Assembly (NCBI RefSeq): GCF_904848625.1
Contig: NZ_CAJHCP010000001.1
Location: forward strand, 620,001 to 684,000
Direction: 5' to 3'
From: Paraburkholderia metrosideri
GTDB taxonomy: Bacteria > Pseudomonadota > Gammaproteobacteria > Burkholderiales > Burkholderiaceae
Length of the DNA: 64,000 nt
Positions 34,986 through 43,996 of the stretch are shown in pieces. Made by a program: the position numbers and the translations under genes. The first letter of the stretch is position 1. Each line of letters opens with the position of its first letter. The notes beneath the pieces were generated by a model. The model made no database searches. It saw only the letters and a program-made list of their open reading frames with translations, and was not told the origin of the DNA.

Positions 34986-36662
34986 ATGACGGCAAGCAAA
35001 CTTCGACGCATCCGTTACATCACAGGAGCACTCGTTGCTGTCGCGGCGGTCTGTGTGCTGATCATCCCACCGGCGATCTCCACGGCCCAGACGACCAACG
35101 GCGCCAAACCGGCCGCGCCCGCCGCGTCCGCGAAACCTGCCCCTGCCGCTACCGCCCCGCAGAACACCACCAAAGCCGCAGGCAAGCCAAACATCCTGGT
35201 GATCTTCGGCGACGACATCGGGCAAACCAACATCAGCGCTTACGGCAAAGGCGTGGTGGGCTACGAGACACCGAATATCGATCGCATCGCCAACGAGGGC
35301 ATGCTTTTCACCGACTACTACGCAGAAAATAGCTGCACGGCGGGACGCTCGACGTTCATCACGGGCGAAGTGACGTTGCGCACCGGGCTTTCGAAGGTCG
35401 GCATTCCCGGCTCGAACATCGGCTTGCAGGCGCAGAACATCACCATCGCGGAAGCGCTCAAGCCGCTCGGTTATGCAACCGGTCAGTTCGGCAAGAACCA
35501 CCTCGGCGATCGCAACGAATATCTGCCCACCAAACACGGCTTCGATGAATTTTTCGGCAACCTGTATCACCTGAACGCCGAGGAAGAGCCCGAGCGCCCG
35601 TACTATCCGAAGAACGATACAGCGTGGGTCAAGGCGAACGCACCACGTGGTGTGATTCATTCGTTCGCGGATGGCCGCGTCCAGGACACGGGCCCGCTGA
35701 ACACCAAACGCATGGAAACGATCGACGACGAAACCACCCAGGCGGCTATCGACTTCATGCAGAGGCAGGCGAAAGCGAACAAGCCGTTCTTCGTGTGGAT
35801 GAACACCACGCGCATGCACCTGTTCACGCACGTGCGAGCGTCGATGCAAGGTCAGAGCGGCATGCCCGGCAACGAATACGCGGACGGCATGATCGAGCAT
35901 GACGGCGACGTGGGCAAACTGCTGAAAGCACTCGACGATCTCAAGCTGACCGACAACACCATCGTCGTCTACACCACCGACAACGGACCGAACCAGTTCT
36001 CGTGGCCCGATGCCGCGACCACGCCGTTCCGCAGCGAGAAAGACACCAACTGGGAAGGCGCATTCCGGGTTCCGGCGATAATCCGCTGGCCCGGCAAGAT
36101 CAAGCCGAACACCGTGTCGCGCCAGATGATGTCGGGCCTCGACTGGTTCCCCACCCTGCTGGCCGCAGCGGGTGACACGAACATCAGCGATCGCCTGCTG
36201 AAAGGCAGCGCGATTGGCGGCAAGAACTTCAAGGTGCATCTGGACGGCTACAACTTCCTGCCCTACCTCACCGGCCAGGCGAAGGAAGCGCCGCGTCACG
36301 AGTTCTACTACTTCAACGACGACGGCATGCTCGTCGCGATGCGCTATAACGACTGGAAATTCGTTTTCTGCGAGCAGCGTGACCCGGGCGGCTTCCAGGT
36401 GTGGGCCAACCCGTTCACGTGCCTGCGCGTGCCGAAGATGTTCAACCTGCGCATGGACCCGTACGAGCGAGCGGACATCGTGTCGGACCAGTATTACGAC
36501 TGGAGTACCAAGAACGTCTATCTGTCGCAGTACGCGGTCGCGAAGGTCGCGCCGTTCCTCGCGACGTTCAAGCAATATCCGCCGAGCCAGCGTCCAGCCA
36601 GCTTCAGCATCGACCAGATGACCGAAGCGCTCACGAAAAGCATCGAGAGTCCCGGTAAATAA
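34986..36662 (+). CDS. Exported arylsulfatase
   Basis: Hydrolyses sulfate esters. 558 residues: signal peptide (YITGALVAVAAVCVLIIPPA), a Pro/Ala linker (about 40-65) and the sulfatase domain. Metal ligands D76-D77 are in IFGDDIG. The modification site is C117 in SCTAGR, the CxAxR variant of CxPxR, so it needs formylglycine; the FGE homologue just upstream is the obvious partner. Also seen are GQFGKNHLGD and the DNGPNQ metal motif. GGGAG lies 7 nt before the ATG. The spacing to the FGE gene is 261 bp. The substrate is unknown. Confidence 0.92.
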   Translation: MTASKLRRIRYITGALVAVAAVCVLIIPPAISTAQTTNGAKPAAPAASAKPAPAATAPQNTTKAAGKPNILVIFGDDIGQTNISAYGKGVVGYETPNIDRIANEGMLFTDYYAENSCTAGRSTFITGEVTLRTGLSKVGIPGSNIGLQAQNITIAEALKPLGYATGQFGKNHLGDRNEYLPTKHGFDEFFGNLYHLNAEEEPERPYYPKNDTAWVKANAPRGVIHSFADGRVQDTGPLNTKRMETIDDETTQAAIDFMQRQAKANKPFFVWMNTTRMHLFTHVRASMQGQSGMPGNEYADGMIEHDGDVGKLLKALDDLKLTDNTIVVYTTDNGPNQFSWPDAATTPFRSEKDTNWEGAFRVPAIIRWPGKIKPNTVSRQMMSGLDWFPTLLAAAGDTNISDRLLKGSAIGGKNFKVHLDGYNFLPYLTGQAKEAPRHEFYYFNDDGMLVAMRYNDWKFVFCEQRDPGGFQVWANPFTCLRVPKMFNLRMDPYERADIVSDQYYDWSTKNVYLSQYAVAKVAPFLATFKQYPPSQRPASFSIDQMTEALTKSIESPGK

Positions 36663-36683
36663 CGAAGGAGTGCAATCCGCACG

Positions 36684-39278
36684 ATGATCGATCCCGGCGC
36701 CGCCATCAAGGCTGAACGCAGCGCAAGCCGCCACAGCAAGCGGGTGCGCAGCGAAGCGCCGCCCGCCCCCGCATGGCGCCTCGCGTGGCCCGCGCTGCTG
36801 CTGTTCGCGTCGGGCAGCGCGGCACTGGTTTATCAGGTGTTGTGGATTCGACTGCTGACGCTCGTCGTCGGTATCGAAGTGCAGGCGGTGACGGCCGGCA
36901 TCAGCGCGTTCTTCGCGGGTCTCGCGCTGGGCGGGTGGATCTTCGGCAAGCTCGCCGACCGCAGCACGCGCCCGCTGTTGCTGTACGCGGCGCTGGAACT
37001 CGCCGTGCTGATTCTCGGCATCGGCGCGACTCACGCGCTCGCGCAGTCGGATTCGATCTTCGCCGGATTGCAACGCAGCGTCGGCGCACTGGCGTGGCTG
37101 TGGCCATTCGTGCTGGTCGGCGTGCCCGCTATCGCGATGGGCGGCACGCTGCCCGTGCTGATGCGGGTGCTCGCGCCGTGGCGGCGGGACATCGGCGGTG
37201 CGGGCGGACGGCTTTACGCGGCCAGTACGGCTGGCGCGATCGTCGGCGCGCTGCTGCCCGCGTTCGTGCTGATTCCGCTTGTCGGCGTCAAGGGCAGCGC
37301 TTACGTTGCAGCGGGCCTCAACGCGATGGCAGCGCTCGGCGCAATGCTGCTCGCACGCTACGCTGACCTATCCGCATCCGCACCGGCCGATTCGCGCGAT
37401 GAACCCGCCACGCACGCCCTCGCCCTCGCCGACGCCGGACGCGCGCGCGTCGCGATCGCGCTGTATGCGGTAGCGGGCGGCATCGCGCTCGGCTATGAGG
37501 TGATCTGGTCGCAGGCGCTCGGGCAATTCATCAGCACGCGCAGCTTCGCCTTTTCCATCGTGCTCGCGACTTATCTTCTCGGGCTCGCCCTTGGCAGCGC
37601 TGTCGCGGCACGTTACGTGGGACGCGTGCGCGACCCCTGGTGCGTCTTCGGCGTGCTGATCGCGCTCGCCGGACTTGCCGCGTTCGCCGGTGTCGCGTGC
37701 GCGGGCGGCTGGCTGACGCTCGCCCAGCGCCACGCAGCTGACTTCGTGCTAGGGCTGACCGGCAACCTGCTCGCGTCGATGTGTGCGGGCTTTGCAGTCG
37801 CCGCAGGCGCGCTCGTGCTGCTACCGACCCTGCTGCTCGGCGCCGCGTTTCCGTTCGCGCTCGCGATGATGACCGGCAGCGATCAACCCGCGCCCGGGCT
37901 GGCGAGCCAGGTGGGGCGCCTCGTCGCGTTGAACACGGCAGGCGGAATCGCCGGAACCCTGTTCGCGGGATTCGTGCTGATACCGTCGCTCGGGCTGATC
38001 CGCTCGCTCGGCGTGCTGGCGGTCGCGGCCAGTCTGATCGGTCTGTCGGCGACCTTGAGCGGGCGAATCGTGCAGAAGGCCGCGTTGCTGACGAGCGTCG
38101 GCATCGCCGCGCTGGTGGTCGTGTTCGTGATCGTGGTGCCGTCGAACCGGCTTGGCCTGCTGCTCGCCGATGCGCATCGCGGCAATCTCGTCTACTACGA
38201 GGAAAGCACGGGCGGCACCGTCGCCGTGCTCGAACAGGGTCCCGACGCGCAGCGCTTTCGGCGCCTCTATATTCAGGGCGTGTCGAATTCGGGCGACGCG
38301 ATGACGTCGCTGCGCTACATGCGCATGCAGGCGCTGGTGCCGCTGATCGTGCATGACGGCACGCCGCGCTCCGCGCTCGTCATTGGACTGGGCACGGGCA
38401 TTACAGGGGGCGCGTTACTCGCGTGGCCGGATCTCGACCGGCGCGTGATTGCGGAACTGCTGCCGGCGGTAGTGCGTGCGTCGCCGGCCTTTGCCGGCAA
38501 TCACGAGCTGAGTGCCGATCCGCGCATCGACATCCGTATCGCGGACGGGCGGCGTGAGTTGCTCTCGCGTGCCGATCGCTACGACCTCGTGACGCTGGAG
38601 CCGCCGCCGCCGTCGGCTGCGGGCGTCGTCAATCTGTATTCGACGGACTTCTACCGGCTCGCGGCCGCGCGATTGAACCCGCGTGGCATCGTCGCGCAAT
38701 GGCTGCCGCTCGCGACCCAGAACGAGCCGGAGACGCGCTCGCTGATCCAGAGCTTCCTGCAGGTGTTTCCGTACGCGACCCTCTGGACCACCGAGTTCCA
38801 CGAAATGATGCTGGTCGGCTCGCAGCAACCGCTGACTCTCGACGTCCCCCAAATCCGCGCGCGGTTCGCCCAGCCCGAGGTTGCCCGCGAGCTGAACGAA
38901 GTGGGCATCGCGTCGCCGGAAGCGCTGCTGTCGACGTGGATCGCGGACCGTCCTGCGCTCGCCTACTACGCAGCCGATGCGCGCCCCGTTACCGACGACG
39001 ATCCGCGTATCGACTACGCGCCGTGGGTGAATCCCGCAGAGTTTCCGTCGACGCTCGCGCGACTCCTCGCGTTGCAGATGGAGCCGCCGCTCATCCACGC
39101 GGACGAAACCTTCAGGTTCGGGCTGCGCGCCGAGCGGGATACCTTGCACGCGTTTTATCGCGCGGGGCTCGATGCGTATCGTGGTGACCGCAATGCGTGG
39201 GCACAGGAAATCCGCACGGTTCTGGGTGCCGATGATGCGAATCCGTATTACCGCTGGGTTTTCGGGTCATCGAACTGA
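36684..39278 (+). CDS. Membrane-fused spermidine-synthase-like protein
   Basis: 864 residues in two parts. The N-terminal ~490 residues are a polytopic membrane domain with about 12-14 hydrophobic segments, beginning LLFASGSAALVYQVLWIRLL, typical of the fused MFS/spermidine-synthase family. The C-terminal ~370 residues form a Rossmann methyltransferase/aminopropyltransferase-like domain (SALVIGLGTGITGG, DPRIDIRIADGRREL, YDLVTLEPPPPS). The acidic residues of true spermidine synthases are only partly kept, so the reaction is uncertain. It starts 21 nt after the sulfatase stop, so the two are cotranscribed, possibly to handle a sulfated or polyamine-containing envelope compound (inference). Confidence 0.82.
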   Translation: MIDPGAAIKAERSASRHSKRVRSEAPPAPAWRLAWPALLLFASGSAALVYQVLWIRLLTLVVGIEVQAVTAGISAFFAGLALGGWIFGKLADRSTRPLLLYAALELAVLILGIGATHALAQSDSIFAGLQRSVGALAWLWPFVLVGVPAIAMGGTLPVLMRVLAPWRRDIGGAGGRLYAASTAGAIVGALLPAFVLIPLVGVKGSAYVAAGLNAMAALGAMLLARYADLSASAPADSRDEPATHALALADAGRARVAIALYAVAGGIALGYEVIWSQALGQFISTRSFAFSIVLATYLLGLALGSAVAARYVGRVRDPWCVFGVLIALAGLAAFAGVACAGGWLTLAQRHAADFVLGLTGNLLASMCAGFAVAAGALVLLPTLLLGAAFPFALAMMTGSDQPAPGLASQVGRLVALNTAGGIAGTLFAGFVLIPSLGLIRSLGVLAVAASLIGLSATLSGRIVQKAALLTSVGIAALVVVFVIVVPSNRLGLLLADAHRGNLVYYEESTGGTVAVLEQGPDAQRFRRLYIQGVSNSGDAMTSLRYMRMQALVPLIVHDGTPRSALVIGLGTGITGGALLAWPDLDRRVIAELLPAVVRASPAFAGNHELSADPRIDIRIADGRRELLSRADRYDLVTLEPPPPSAAGVVNLYSTDFYRLAAARLNPRGIVAQWLPLATQNEPETRSLIQSFLQVFPYATLWTTEFHEMMLVGSQQPLTLDVPQIRARFAQPEVARELNEVGIASPEALLSTWIADRPALAYYAADARPVTDDDPRIDYAPWVNPAEFPSTLARLLALQMEPPLIHADETFRFGLRAERDTLHAFYRAGLDAYRGDRNAWAQEIRTVLGADDANPYYRWVFGSSN

Positions 39279-39638
39279 TCGGGCATCTGGGTCCCAGCCA
39301 GTCCAGCCACCCCAGCGGATTTCCTTCGCGGCCTTTCAACCATTACCTGAAGCGGCGGACACTTATCGAAGCGTGCTCACCGCACGTTCTTTGGCTCGAT
39401 TAGCAACGTACGCCGGCAACGGCGGCCCGCATTTGAGCGGGCCGTTCCGGTCATTCCTTATCTGACTTGTTATCCGCCCCGCTCAAGTGCTGGCTGTCCC
39501 ATACGCGAAGCTCAATAGCACGTTGGAGCATTGCGACGGTCAACGGGATACTCTGCCAGTTGTTCCGTCGTCCCGTGTCGCGAACGGATAACGAGCGGCC
39601 ATGCACCCCACAACACAGCGCCCCCCCGCTCCGCCGTA
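39279..39638. other. 360-bp intergenic region
   Basis: Convergent gap between the spermidine-synthase-like gene and the copC-like gene. The only structure I see is a GGCCCGC-ATTTGA-GCGGGCC hairpin at 39424-39443 with a weak T-rich tail, a possible terminator. No coding-like frame. Confidence 0.5.
39424..39443 (+). terminator. Possible terminator hairpin
   Basis: Perfect 7-bp stem with a 6-nt loop, 146 nt after the stop of the spermidine-synthase-like gene. The downstream T content is modest (TTCCGGTCATTCC), so efficient intrinsic termination is uncertain. Confidence 0.4.
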
Positions 39639-40022
39639 TTACTTCACATCGAACGAATAATCACCATGCGTTCGATGCCCGTCCGACGCCACTGCCACCC
39701 AGTTGACCTTGTAGTGCCCCGCTGATAGCGTCGGCAGCGCGACCGTCATCACCGCCGCGTCGTGCTGATCGACCGCGGACTTCTCCGTGTTCACCTGCTT
39801 GCCGCTGGCATCGGTCACGGTCAGCGAACTGAACGCCGGCTCCAGCGGCCCGTCGAAAATCACGCGCACCTGAGCAGGCGACGTCACCGTCGCGCCCGCA
39901 CCGGGCTCCTGCTTCTGTGGAAACACATGCGCCCATGCCGCACCTGCCAGCGCGAATCCCGCGACAAGCGTCGTCAGTTTCGCGACGCCACGCAGACCTA
40001 GATTGCCGAAAACTTTTTTCAT
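39639..40022 (-). CDS. CopC-type copper-resistance protein
   Basis: Periplasmic copper-binding protein of 127 residues. The signal peptide ends in AAWA and the mature chain begins with HVFPQKQEPGAGATV, giving the amino-terminal His used for copper in CopC. The C-terminal Cu motif DGHRTHGDYSF is also present. No CopD membrane partner is in the window. It is 15 nt downstream of an exported protein gene in the same direction and near DUF2946, so the three form a copper-related group. Confidence 0.85.
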   Translation of the reverse strand: MKKVFGNLGLRGVAKLTTLVAGFALAGAAWAHVFPQKQEPGAGATVTSPAQVRVIFDGPLEPAFSSLTVTDASGKQVNTEKSAVDQHDAAVMTVALPTLSAGHYKVNWVAVASDGHRTHGDYSFDVK

Positions 40023-40037
40023 CTCATCTCTCCTGCT

Positions 40038-40928
40038 TTACTGGAACAGCGGTTTGCCAATCGTGGTCAGTGCAACGTCGTCGAAGAAGATATGCGCCTG
40101 CACGAGAATGCCCACATGCGACCCACTCGCGCGATTAATCGGAACCTGCGCCTCGACCCCGAACTGCCCATAACGGTTCAGCCAGATAAAGCCCGGATTG
40201 ATCGTGCCGGTTGTCTGCCCCTGGCTTCGCGAGAGTGGAATTTCGACCAGCGGAATCAGACTCGCCAGCGGCTGCGGCAAACCCACGTCGTGCACGTGTT
40301 GCTGCAGGTACGGCAGGCTGTACTGCACCGTCACGCCGTAGTTGAACGCGTTCGGCTGACCCGCGCCGGTGGTGAGCGCGGGCCCGGCTTCGGCAGTGAT
40401 GGCAACCGGCCGCAAATAGGCAAGCGAATCCGGCAGATCCCCCATGCCCTTGCCGGCGTATACGGTCGGCGAAATCGTCGAAAAGTTGTCGGCGATCGCA
40501 CGGCTTCCGGTGCCGCCCAGTTCGGCGTCCACGCCAACCGACGTCATGAATTCATGCGCATCGTTGACGTAAAGCAGGTATTTCAGCCCCACGCCGAAGT
40601 TGTCGAAACCGCGCGCCCGCGGATTGTTTTGCATCGCATACGTCCCGTCGACGGACACCGCCAGCCTCGGCGTGATCAGCTTGTCGTATTCGAAGTCGAA
40701 GGTGTTGATGCTCTGATCGCCGTTATCGCCCGGCACGCGTTGATGGCCGTATTCCAGGTTGGCTTCGTCGCCGACGCCGGGGTCGTCGACGGCCATCGTC
40801 GACGGAAAGACGCGGTCGCCCGCAATCGCGTGTGCGTTCGCCAGCGACGGCGCGGCTAGCGCGAGGCCGGCCGCGACGAGCGACGCCGCGCGCAGCGTGC
40901 GAGCGCTGCGTACTGATGGTTTCTGCAT
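40038..40928 (-). CDS. Exported beta-barrel-like protein in the copper group
   Basis: 296 residues with a clear signal peptide (RTLRAASLVAAGLALAAPSLANA) and a mature chain of alternating hydrophobic strands (NTFDFEYDKLITPRLAVSVDG, FGVGLKYLLYV, GQFGVEAQVPINR), as expected for an outer-membrane or periplasmic barrel. I do not recognise a specific family. The mature N-terminus begins HAIAGDRVFP. It is cotranscribed with the CopC gene and follows the DUF2946 gene, so a role in metal handling is inferred from context only. Confidence 0.7.
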   Translation of the reverse strand: MQKPSVRSARTLRAASLVAAGLALAAPSLANAHAIAGDRVFPSTMAVDDPGVGDEANLEYGHQRVPGDNGDQSINTFDFEYDKLITPRLAVSVDGTYAMQNNPRARGFDNFGVGLKYLLYVNDAHEFMTSVGVDAELGGTGSRAIADNFSTISPTVYAGKGMGDLPDSLAYLRPVAITAEAGPALTTGAGQPNAFNYGVTVQYSLPYLQQHVHDVGLPQPLASLIPLVEIPLSRSQGQTTGTINPGFIWLNRYGQFGVEAQVPINRASGSHVGILVQAHIFFDDVALTTIGKPLFQ

Positions 40929-41043
40929 GGTTCATCCTGTTTGATCGGTCGTGACAATGCCGGCACGCACGCCCCGAATAGACGCGCGGACGTGCGGCAG
41001 CCGCCGCGATGCGCCGGAGCGCATCGGGCAATGAGAACCCGGA

Positions 41044-41496
41044 TCAGACGATGAACGGAGGGGCGCGTGGTTGCGCGAAGGTGAGCGGTTCGACGCGGCG
41101 AACGCTCTCGAAGCGGGTGGCGACGACATGCTGACGGGTCCGCACAGCGGCGACGAACAGCGTCTCGACGCCCGGCATGACCGGCAGGTGCGCGAGCAGG
41201 CTGCAATAGCCGCACGCGTCGCCATTGGACATCTGCGTGTGCTTGCCGGCGGAATCGTCAGCGGCGGACGCTGCGTGAGAGGTGTCGTCAGCCGGGTCGC
41301 CGTGCATGGACGCCATCGACTCCATCTGCGGCATGGCGTCCATTGACTGCATCGACGCCATGTCGCAATGCGCGTCCGGCATCGCACGTGGATCGCTGTG
41401 CGCCGCGAGTGTTTGCGAAATCGTCGGAGCGAGCGTGGCCATCAGGATCGCGAGCAATCCCAGCCAACTGCCGATCTTCCGATAGAAACGACTCAA
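41044..41496 (-). CDS. DUF2946 family protein, Met/His-rich
   Basis: 150 residues. An N-terminal hydrophobic segment (WLGLLAILMATLAPTISQTLA) is followed by a Met/His/Asp-rich region (about 38-75; SMDAMPQMESMASMHGD) and the CGYCSLLAHLP motif of DUF2946. Met/His clusters of this kind bind copper. It is first in the leftward group with the barrel-like and CopC proteins. 115 bp separate it from the next gene. Confidence 0.85.
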   Translation of the reverse strand: MSRFYRKIGSWLGLLAILMATLAPTISQTLAAHSDPRAMPDAHCDMASMQSMDAMPQMESMASMHGDPADDTSHAASAADDSAGKHTQMSNGDACGYCSLLAHLPVMPGVETLFVAAVRTRQHVVATRFESVRRVEPLTFAQPRAPPFIV

Positions 41497-41621
41497 GATT
41501 CGCCCGGTGACACGATGAGAAGCTGTCGCGGATTATGCCACGGTCAATAGAGCAAACTGCCGACGGCAAACACGCGCCGGACAGTGGACAATGCATCATT
41601 CAGGCCCCCCACGGACCGCCC

Positions 41622-42968
41622 ATGAAAGCGCAGCGCCCGCATCCCCCGCATTTTCCCGGCGGTCACCATGTCGAGTGGCGCGACCACACAGTGCCCTACC
41701 TGATCGTCGCCGCACTGATCCTGCTGACGATCACGCTGGTCATCTGGCTGGTCGATCCGGCGCCGCCGAAGACCATCACCATCAGCGCGGGTTCGCGCGA
41801 CAGTTCATTTTTTGTGGCCGCCAATCAGTACAAGAAGATCCTGGCTCGCAATGGCGTGCGGCTGAACGTGCTGGAATCGGATGGCTCGGTGCAGAACCTG
41901 CAACGTCTGCTGGACCCGAAACAGCATGTCGATCTTGCGCTCGTGCAGGGGGGCGTCGCCGAAGGAATCGACACGTCGTCGCTGATGTCGCTCGGCAGCG
42001 TTTTCTATATCCCGGTGGTGGTGTTTTATCGGGGCACGGGCTTGACGCAGCTTTCGCAACTGGAAGGTAAAAGGATCGCGATAGGCCGCGAAGGCAGCGG
42101 CACGCGCCTGCTCTCGCTCGCGTTGCTGGCGGCCAACGGCATCGGGCCGGGCGGCAGCACCACGCTGGTGCCGAGCGACGGGTTGCAGGCGGCCACGCAA
42201 CTGGTGTCGGGCGAAGTGGACGCAGCGATCCTGAACGGCGACTCGGCAACCCGCCCGCTAATGTTGCGACTGCTCAAAGTGCCCGGCATTTCCGTGATGA
42301 ATTTCGACGAAGCCAGCGCGTATACGCGCCTCTTCCCCTATCTGGCCGACATCACACTGCCCGCTGGCGTGCTGGATCTGAAGTACAGGATTCCGCCTGA
42401 AACGGTGCATCTGATCAGCCCGACCGCCGAACTCGTCGCGCGAACCAATCTGCATCCGGCCATCTCCGATCTGCTGATCGAAGCCGCGCAGGAAGTGCAT
42501 GGGATGCCGGGGCTACTGCAACACGGTGGGGAATTTCCAAATCCGGTCGCCCGCGAATATCAGATCAGCGAGGACGCGCAGCGTTACTACAGGACGGGTA
42601 AAAGTTTTCTGTACCGGACGCTGCCGTTCTGGCTGGCGAGCATCGGCGACCGCACGCTGGTTCTGCTGCTGCCGATGGCCGTGCTGCTCTTTCCGACCAT
42701 GCGCCTGATTCCAGCGCTCTACCGGTGGCGGGTGCGCTCGCGCATCTATCGGTACTACGGCTCATTGATTGCGATCGAGCGCGGCGCCCTGGCCCAACTC
42801 ACCCACGACGAACGCAAGCAGCTCTTCGCGCAACTGGATGAGATCGAGGCGTCGCTGAACCGGCTGCGGATGCCGTTAGCCTATGCCGATGCGTTTTACG
42901 TGCTGCGTGAGCATGTGGGATTTGTGCGCGGCCGGCTGACGGCCGCGGCGCAGGCGAGCCACCCGTAG
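41622..42968 (+). CDS. Membrane-anchored TAXI-family solute-binding protein
   Basis: 448 residues. Residues about 25-45 (YLIVAALILLTITLVIWLV) form a membrane anchor instead of a cleavable signal. The TAXI-type binding domain follows (ISAGSRDSSFFVAANQYKKIL, IAIGREGSGTRLLSLALL, VSGEVDAAIL). The C-terminal ~110 residues add a second membrane segment (SIGDRTLVLLLPMAVLLFP) and a helical, probably cytoplasmic tail. Normal TAXI proteins are soluble and about 320 residues. No TRAP permease gene is nearby, so it may act as a sensor or channel-linked receptor. The ATG at 41622 is the first that gives the normal N-terminus. Confidence 0.82.
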   Translation: MKAQRPHPPHFPGGHHVEWRDHTVPYLIVAALILLTITLVIWLVDPAPPKTITISAGSRDSSFFVAANQYKKILARNGVRLNVLESDGSVQNLQRLLDPKQHVDLALVQGGVAEGIDTSSLMSLGSVFYIPVVVFYRGTGLTQLSQLEGKRIAIGREGSGTRLLSLALLAANGIGPGGSTTLVPSDGLQAATQLVSGEVDAAILNGDSATRPLMLRLLKVPGISVMNFDEASAYTRLFPYLADITLPAGVLDLKYRIPPETVHLISPTAELVARTNLHPAISDLLIEAAQEVHGMPGLLQHGGEFPNPVAREYQISEDAQRYYRTGKSFLYRTLPFWLASIGDRTLVLLLPMAVLLFPTMRLIPALYRWRVRSRIYRYYGSLIAIERGALAQLTHDERKQLFAQLDEIEASLNRLRMPLAYADAFYVLREHVGFVRGRLTAAAQASHP

Positions 42969-43003
42969 GCGGGCTGGCTCGCTTCAGGCTTCTTCAGACT
43001 TCT

Positions 43004-43765
43004 TCAGGCTTCGGGTTGAGCCGGCGGAGTGTCGGTCGGGCTTGCCGGAGCGGCAGTGGCTTCGTTGCTGACCGGTGCGTCTGGCGAGCCGGCTTGCGGC
43101 GCGCTGACCGGTTCGGCCGCTGCCGGTTCTGCCGGTGCCGCTGCATCCGCCGTATCCGCTGCCTGCGCTGCGGTCGCCGTCGCGGCGGCGGTTTTCGCTG
43201 CGCTCCGGTTCGCCCGGTGCGCCTGCAAACGCTGCGCGCCCGCCGCTTCCTGCGCGGTGACCTGGCCGGCCTCGGCGCCCGTCAGATCGACGCGTGCCGC
43301 GCCTTCGACGAGAGATTTCCAGTAGCGGCTGCCACGGCACCATGTCTTGATCGCGTCGCGCAACTCCGCTTCGCTCAACGACAGATCTTTCGCATGCACG
43401 ACGAGGTCTTCGAAAATACCGACCTTGAGCGGCAATTTAGGCGCCGGATTCTTCGGGAACGCAATCGGGAAACGCTTTTGCAGCCGCCCAATCGACTTCA
43501 CCACCGGGTCTACCGGTTTGGCCTCGACCGCCGGTTTGGCGTCGACGGCGGCCGGGTTCGCGTCGCGACGCGGATGCGCCGGCTTGCGCGCAGGCCTCGC
43601 GCCGGGCTGGGAAGCCGCCTTGGCGCCTGGCTTGGAAGCCGGGTTAGAAGCAGCATTGGAGGCATGCTTTGAAGCGGGCTTGGCACCGGTTTTGGCGGCA
43701 GGCGCAGCTTCGGCACGTGCCGCAGCCAGTTGCTTCTTCAGTTCAGCGAGTTGTTCGAAACCCAT
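43004..43765 (-). CDS. proQ: ProQ/FinO-domain RNA-binding protein
   Basis: RNA chaperone of the ProQ/FinO family, 253 residues. N-terminal helix (GFEQLAELKKQLAAARAEAA), a long basic Ala/Ser/Lys/Pro linker (about 22-75), the FinO-like core (about 82-170; RFPIAFPKNPAPKLPLKVGI, TWCRGSRYWKSL) and an acidic Ala/Pro-rich tail. It binds structured RNAs, mainly 3' UTRs and small RNAs. The ATG at 43765 is chosen because the extended frame upstream is Cys/His-rich and unlike the family. Confidence 0.88.
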   Translation of the reverse strand: MGFEQLAELKKQLAAARAEAAPAAKTGAKPASKHASNAASNPASKPGAKAASQPGARPARKPAHPRRDANPAAVDAKPAVEAKPVDPVVKSIGRLQKRFPIAFPKNPAPKLPLKVGIFEDLVVHAKDLSLSEAELRDAIKTWCRGSRYWKSLVEGAARVDLTGAEAGQVTAQEAAGAQRLQAHRANRSAAKTAAATATAAQAADTADAAAPAEPAAAEPVSAPQAGSPDAPVSNEATAAPASPTDTPPAQPEA

Positions 43766-43996
43766 AGCGCACAATCGATTGAGAAAGACGAGATTGTAGC
43801 AGCGTGCGCAAACGCACTTGTGACAACGCTGCCAGGCGGAATGGCGTGACATCGCCATGTTGCTAAAAGAGTAGGATTTTTGCGGCGTTTTTGTAGTTTC
43901 AGGCGTTTGAATTGTCGATTGATCGACAGCGAAATGATAGCTTCCGATGATCTTGACTGCGTCGGAAATCATGACTTCACGAACCGTGAACCTTCA

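Noticed and set aside
34818..37073. 751-codon open frame on the minus strand
   Set aside because: It is antisense to the arylsulfatase and the start of the next gene, both of which have clear domains. The translation is His/Arg/Val-rich without motifs, as expected for the mirror of high-GC coding DNA.
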